62,023 nt of DNA, taken from contig QXVZ01002811.1 of assembly GCA_008931825.1 (NCBI GenBank), forward strand, positions 1 through 62,023, given 5' to 3'. Of the stretch, positions 33,927-62,023 are shown piece after piece; the first letter of the stretch is position 1, and each line of letters starts with the position of its first letter. The stretch is from Phallusia fumigata (Eukaryota; Chordata; Ascidiacea; Phlebobranchia; Ascidiidae). The translations under genes and the position numbers were made by a program. The notes under the pieces are model-generated. The model searched no databases. It was not told where the DNA came from and saw only the letters and a list, made by a program, of their open reading frames with translations.

Positions 33927-34793
33927 TTTTACTCGGGGCACAAAAACACTGAGTAGGTTTGTCAAGGATCGGTCACAATCAAGTACATAGTGACGTTAAC
34001 TACCTATTGTTTCGTTGACAATGCTGTGTTGATTACTTGGGTTTAGTAATTTTTAAACTGCATGAATAAATTAAAACTGCTGGATTTTGGTGGAAGGACA
34101 GTGGTATTATTTTTACAGCTATAAGGATAGGTGTTTTTCTGCTGAACTGTTGCCTTTTTGTCCTGCTTTCGTCAAAACTCTTGCTTAACCAGCGAAAGGT
34201 GAGGATTTAAACAAGCTGACGCACAGCTCATACAGCTAAACTGGATTATGATTTGGACATATTCAAATTGAGTGAAACGATTTTAAGCATTAAATTGTAC
34301 AGAAGATCAGATTTACAAAAGGTAAGTGTGATGTTTCTGACAGTTTTCTGATGTCATTTCGTTGTAATATATTAATTTAGGCCATAAAATATGCTAAAAA
34401 CACGCACTTATGCAAGTACAGCATTTTAATTGGGCAGTGTTTTGTAAACAAGTTAATTTACAAACTGCGTTTGTAGCAGCATTGCGTTTGGTCACAGAAC
34501 AGAACTACAAGCGGCTTTGCTGCAGGCAAAACACGGTTTGATGTCACAAAACGGAAAATCTCCCGGGAGTTTTTGGTTGATTGCTGCGTGGTTTGCATTG
34601 CACTCAACTACTGGATCAAAAATTGTCCTTTGTAAATCATGTCATTAATCGTGCACTTTTAGTAGCTTTTTGGGAAGCTAAATCTACTTGACTAAGTAAG
34701 ATTCGACAAATAATTTCACTGCTGAATTCAATTCAAATCACGATTTTTCCGTATAATTTTGATTTACACAAAATATTTGTTTATATTTCTTAC

Positions 34794-34900
34794 CTGGTGG
34801 CAATAATCTCACAATTTCTCGACTAAGATGTTTAAATGCGTTCCACGTCCTTGTTGGGTTTAAAATTCGAGTAGACAGTTTATCCTTGCTTGTCAGATAC
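34794..34900 (-). other. Orphan exon candidate, 107 bp
   Basis: On the minus strand TTTCAG precedes the segment, and CCACCAG|GTAAG follows, a strong donor. One frame is open throughout and reads LSTRILNPTRTWNAFKHLSR and EIVRLLPPG. I found no partner exons on either side. It could be a 5' exon of the Ig receptor, an exon of an unseen gene, or chance. The segment NPTRTW is faintly like the PARTC motif of fibrillar collagen propeptides, which is too little to call homology. Confidence 0.3.
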
Positions 34901-35836
34901 CTGAAACAAAATGTTATGGTCCCAGCCTTTCGAACAACCTTCCCCTTTCTTCTGTAAACAAAACTTGCAAATATAGACGAAATCTGGTAAAATATCTAAC
35001 ATTACATCTTTGTTTTAACTGTGCCACTGCTTTAAGTAGCACACAGCAAGAACCTGCACCTAAAAAACTTTACACCATTCTATACAGACTCAAACGAGTA
35101 GCTCTCTACATTGGCTGCTGCTGCCTACAAATATTTTTATAGCAGGTTAGATTGCAACACGCGTCACGTGCGACACCTAGCGGACAACACCAGCGGATAA
35201 AAAATAATTTTGGTGTCTGTTATATTTTTACGTTGGGTTTAATGTAAACTGTGAAACTCAAACCAACTGTTTTTGCGAGTATTTGTAACAAAACTAACAC
35301 ATACTAAATGCTGAAAAGGTTAGTGTTGTTTCATTTTGTAAAGCAACCCGTTTGGTTAAGAAAGTTTAGTATTTAAACCCAACTGCAAGCTAATTTTTAA
35401 AATACTAAGAAAAGGGTTTTTCTACTGATTACGCTTGAGTGGTTTAATAGTTCAAGCAAATGCCTTGTAATCGTAAAATCTTGTTGTTTACAGCAGATTT
35501 GACTAGTTCTGGCATAAAACAACGCACATGCTCGCAGTATTTAAACTGGCTGACACTGGAAATTAAACCGGGGTAATTTTCCTCTGTTAAAAAAATATGC
35601 TGCCCAACTATTTCTTAAAAACGACAAGCTTTATTCAACAAACAATTTCGACAATGATTGCGATGACATGAGTTTCTCCGAAACGTTTGATGAATATAAC
35701 TTGTCGCTTTTGAAACTATTTGGGCCAGTAAATTTTTGATTTTTATGGGAGTTATGAAAACAGATCTGTGTGTAGTGTTCCAAATTTTCATTTAAATTAC
35801 AGTAAAAGTGGTGCACTCTCCCTAGGTCGACCAAAG

Positions 35837-36069
35837 GTTTATTTGAAAACGTAAAATGCCAAGAGAAATATGCTGAGTCAGGGTAAAAACTGCTGCGGTA
35901 TACAAAACAAAATCCTATACAACAGAGGATACATAGGGTATGCTGCATGATANGTTTATTTGAAAACGTAAAATGCCAAGAGAAATATGCTGAGTCAGGG
36001 TAAAAACTGCTGCGGTATACAAAACAAAATCCTATACAACAGAGGATACATAGGGTATGCTGCATGATA
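35837..36069. repeat. Exact 116-bp direct duplication around one N (probable artefact)
   Basis: Bases 35837-35952 and 35954-36069 are identical and separated by the N at 35953, the same pattern as at 2462 and 61506. Confidence 0.8.
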
Positions 36070-36967
36070 CATACGAGAGAAAATACGTGAACTTTTTGAG
36101 TGGGCTAATCAGTAAGCCCTTGTGCATATAAATAATGGACAAGGAAATATGGTACAGCAAGAAAAGAAATTTGAGCAAAAAAGTATATTAACCACCAATC
36201 CGTTAGGTTTCGATTCCCCAAATTTTGCAACCATTTAGCGCTAGGTCATTTAATAATTGTTTGATAATGCAAAATACTGTCAATATGGCGAAGTGCGTTT
36301 TACTATACACGGACTATGACCTGCTACTAACATTTTTAACTTCCACTGACACAAACCTCAAGCAATTTTCGTCACGTATCTTCTGTAATATAAAAAGTTG
36401 TAAAAATTTGAGTAGCAAATAAAATAAGCACAAAATTTATATCAACTGGTGACTGAATTTGCGATTGAACTATTTAGGCAGAGAAACTTACAAAATGAAC
36501 TGATTAAATGCACTTTTTTGAAATGCTAAGTACATCTACGCGCTTCACAATGCAAGATGCCATTAAGCGTGTGAGATATGTTGCCCAAACAACAGAAAAT
36601 AAATGCTGAACATGGTAACGAGTGGACTTGGCTTTCTGGCAATGCACAGTGCTAAAACAATGAGGTGCAATCGAAGCAATGTTACCACTCATTCTACTGA
36701 GGTCCGCAATTGGATGATGGAGAGTTTTCTACTATGGCACGTTCATGCTAACAAGATGGACTTTTTTCTTTTTTTTCTTCAAGATGGCTATTAGGGTGTG
36801 ACGTCATCAATGGAGCGCTAAAGGGGGAACTCCCGACACGCTAATTTGTTTTCTTTCGTGGATAAAGCAGACCCCTTTCCGGAGGCTTCATTGTGTACTG
36901 TTTTCGCCAAAAGTACTCATTGCCTACTGATACAGTTTGTCAGAAATGAAAAACGCAACAGTGTTGT

Positions 36968-60136
<23,169 letters not shown>

Positions 60137-60384
60137 CTGTGTATAAATATATAGGTTGGCATTGTTACAGATAATATCAGAGGTGCACAATCTGCGGCCG
60201 CGGACATGTGTTATCAATCAAAAATAACTTGGATTTACTGGTTGGCGGTTAGTTAAATAAAGTATGAGACGCGACCGGCAATAGCGAAAGGTTGTGTATG
60301 CAGTAAAGTATTGCGATTCTTTTCATGTCAGTTGAATTGTTTTTTTAAGATAATCCACAGAATGATTTCCAAACGATCCCCTTG

Positions 60385-60440
60385 TTAAAACGTTTGCATT
60401 ACAAAGTATCCACAATATATAAGCTTTTCGAGGGTTATTT
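60385..60440. repeat. Fold-back family D, single arm
   Basis: AAAACGTTTGCATTACAAAG, TATCCACAATATATAAGC, diverged at the outer edge. Confidence 0.4.
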
Positions 60441-60629
60441 ACTAAAAAGTTTATGTATATCTCAGTGATATTACTGTTACGAAGAGCCATTATTGTGTAC
60501 AACTATCATCGACCATGATAATGTGCTTGACAGGAAGGGAATGTTGTGGGAATAGAGGTCGGCATTATGAAGATAATGTTAGGTAAACAAGTCAGAATTG
60601 ATAAAGCACCATCAATATCTCACTAATGG

Positions 60630-60708
60630 TTACAACAGTGATTGTTCAAACGTTTGCATTACAATGTATTCACTACATACAAGTTCTCTGGCAGATATGT
60701 TTTCAATA
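60630..60708. repeat. Fold-back family D, single arm
   Basis: GTTACAACAGTGATTGTTCA, AACGTTTGCATTACAATGTA, TTCACTACATACAAGTTCTC and TGGCAGATAT in family order. Confidence 0.5.
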
Positions 60709-61061
60709 GAGATTATGTGTGTATGAGCCCTTAACTGATGTTACTATGAGACATATTTTGGCGCAACCATCATCCGTCATGATATTGTGTCTGATAAAAA
60801 CGGTTCGTTATGATAAACTTTGAAGCCTGTTGATGTTTCCTTAACCCCTGGATTTGCAGAGATTACGAAATCACATTAGCTGATACGGCAAGATCAACTG
60901 CATTGAACCAATGCACTCGCACAGCGTTCCTTAGTCGGTTGTTTAAAATGTTTTGAAGAGTTAATTAACGGTCAAGGCTGGATGATGTGTTTCTTAATAT
61001 TTGTTTTGACATTTTGTTGACATACACTTAACTCTTTTTGAGATGTGGTAATATGGTACAG

Positions 61062-61333
61062 TGAGTTACTTTGACACTTGGTTTGAGCAGACCTTGCCCA
61101 ATAATCAATACACAGCTATGTATAGCTGGGGTGGTATTTTTTATGGTAAAAGGGTGAACCAGCAAACCATAAAAAATTTGAAAAGCAGTGTTCCAAACCT
61201 TAGTTTTATCTGCAAAAAAACGTTGGTTCCATCAATTCTGCTTGCAAAACTACTGGTAGATGCCTACACATCCAAACGATTCTCATGCAGTCAACTAAAA
61301 AATCTTGTTAATTTGATAAAACGACCGCTTTAA
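61062..61333 (+). other. Candidate terminal exon of an unknown gene
   Basis: ATGGTACAG precedes an open frame of about 90 codons ending in TAA at 61331-61333. It reads SYFDTWFEQTLPNNQY, then MYSWGGIFYGKRVNQQ and later SKRFSCSQLKNL. The aromatic-rich first half with YSWGGIFY looks protein-like, but I do not recognise it and cannot see partner exons. The last ~75 bp occur again after the N at 61506. It could be a plus-strand gene inside a collagen intron, a decayed gene, or chance. Confidence 0.3.
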
Positions 61334-61752
61334 TCCCTTTTATGAGGTTCCTACCATAGGGAATGTTTCAAAACAGAACGCAATAAGCAATATTTTGAAC
61401 GCTTCGGTTGACTGCTTTAAGCTCGTCTGAAACCCATGAAACATACCCAGTTTGTTCACACTACAAGGTTTTACGGCTAATAAGTTACATGTTTATCCCA
61501 TGCCANATGCCTACACATCCAAACGATTCTCATGCAGTCAACTAAAAAATCTTGTTAATTTGATAAAACGACCGCTTTAATCCCTTTTATGAGGTTCCTA
61601 CCATAGGGAATGTTTCAAAACAGAACGCAATAAGCAATATTTTGAACGCTTCGGTTGACTGCTTTAAGCTCGTCTGAAACCCATGAAACATACCCAGTTT
61701 GTTCACACTACAAGGTTTTACGGCTAATAAGTTACATGTTTATCCCATGCCA
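61260..61752. repeat. Exact 246-bp direct duplication around one N (probable artefact)
   Basis: Bases 61260-61505 and 61507-61752 are the same and separated by the N at 61506, as at 2462 and 35953. Confidence 0.8.
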
Positions 61753-62023
61753 GATCGTGTGAGTGACAACAAGTAATCCGACGACGTCAACACCTCCCAA
61801 CCTTTCCATGGCAATTTCAACTTTAATCCCCTATCAGGTTTTCACCCTACAAAGCCCTCATTGTCTTCGCGACCCCGGGGTCAAGGAGTGGCCCCAAGCT
61901 CACGCCAGACCTTAAAGGGAAACCGAATTTGGATATTTTTTAGTCACTGGAACGATTGTGTTTTTTGAGGCCTTCCTAACAAGCAACACAATAAAGTGAT
62001 GGTGAGCATATGGAATGACCTTT

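Larger units (their letters stand above)
33927..36967. other. Spacer between the Ig receptor and the collagen gene
   Basis: This 3-kb stretch lies between two minus-strand genes, so it holds the collagen 3' UTR and the Ig receptor promoter. It contains one orphan exon candidate (34794-34900) and a 116-bp duplication with an N at 35953. A 105-codon minus-strand frame at 35631-35948 begins with a hydrophobic stretch but has no recognisable domain. Confidence 0.4.
60137..62023. other. Right end of window: collagen 5' intron or spacer
   Basis: No Gly-X-Y exon is visible after 60136, although about 236 triple-helix residues and the N-propeptide are still missing. They must lie right of the window, or in sequence lost at the N at 61506. 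The stretch holds two family D arms, one plus-strand exon candidate and a 246-bp artefactual duplication. Confidence 0.5.

Noticed and set aside
35631-36065. 144-codon minus-strand frame with repeated hydrophobic N-terminus
   Set aside because: The length comes from the artefactual 116-bp duplication. The remaining 105 codons show no domain; a small secreted protein cannot be excluded.

Overview
The window looks like a compact invertebrate chordate genome. It is AT-rich, exons are short, introns are mostly 50-1500 bp, and exon phases are the same in paralogous copies. The fibrillar collagen, the olfactomedin protein and the ciliary protein PIERCE1 fit a tunicate such as Ciona; that assignment is inference. 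All large coding calls come from translating exons by eye, checking that phases match across each intron and that GT/AG borders are present. The long open frames in the window are mostly not genes.

Layout. (1) 204-352 (+): last exon of an unrecognised gene that enters from the left. (2) 568-4356: two identical 1894-bp blocks on either side of a single N, most likely contig ends that were not merged. (3) 4249-18001 (-): three phosphatidylinositol synthase (CDIPT) relatives in a head-to-tail row. Copy A (4249-8948) is a complete six-exon gene for 217 residues. Copy B (10583-12728) is partial and broken, so probably a pseudogene. Copy C (14920-18001) is a complete six-exon paralogue of 229 residues that keeps the catalytic aspartates but is otherwise strongly diverged. 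(4) 18779-19541 (-): PIERCE1 in two exons. (5) 22135-28461 (+): a ten-exon type II membrane protein with a C-terminal olfactomedin domain; its stalk contains a segment that resembles the RNA-binding domain of LINE ORF1 proteins. (6) 29427-33926 (-): a six-exon, single-pass immunoglobulin-superfamily receptor. (7) 36968-60136 and beyond (-): a fibrillar collagen gene. The stop codon, the whole C-propeptide and 36 triple-helix exons (778 residues) are visible; the 5' end lies outside the window.

The genes do not form an operon or pathway. The strongest links are the CDIPT duplication series and a set of extracellular-matrix or surface proteins (olfactomedin, Ig receptor, collagen). Introns and spacers carry several families of short non-autonomous repeats: a ~250-bp dispersed family (A), hAT-like elements with CAGTG-type ends (including family B), fold-back elements (C, D, a 123-bp element at 57153), and tRNA-derived pieces. 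Seven single Ns mark assembly joins, and three of them are flanked by exact duplications that look artificial.

Most worth checking: the LINE ORF1-like domain in the olfactomedin gene, the diverged CDIPT copy C, five glycine substitutions and a missing second cysteine in the collagen, and a triple CRE repeat in a collagen intron.
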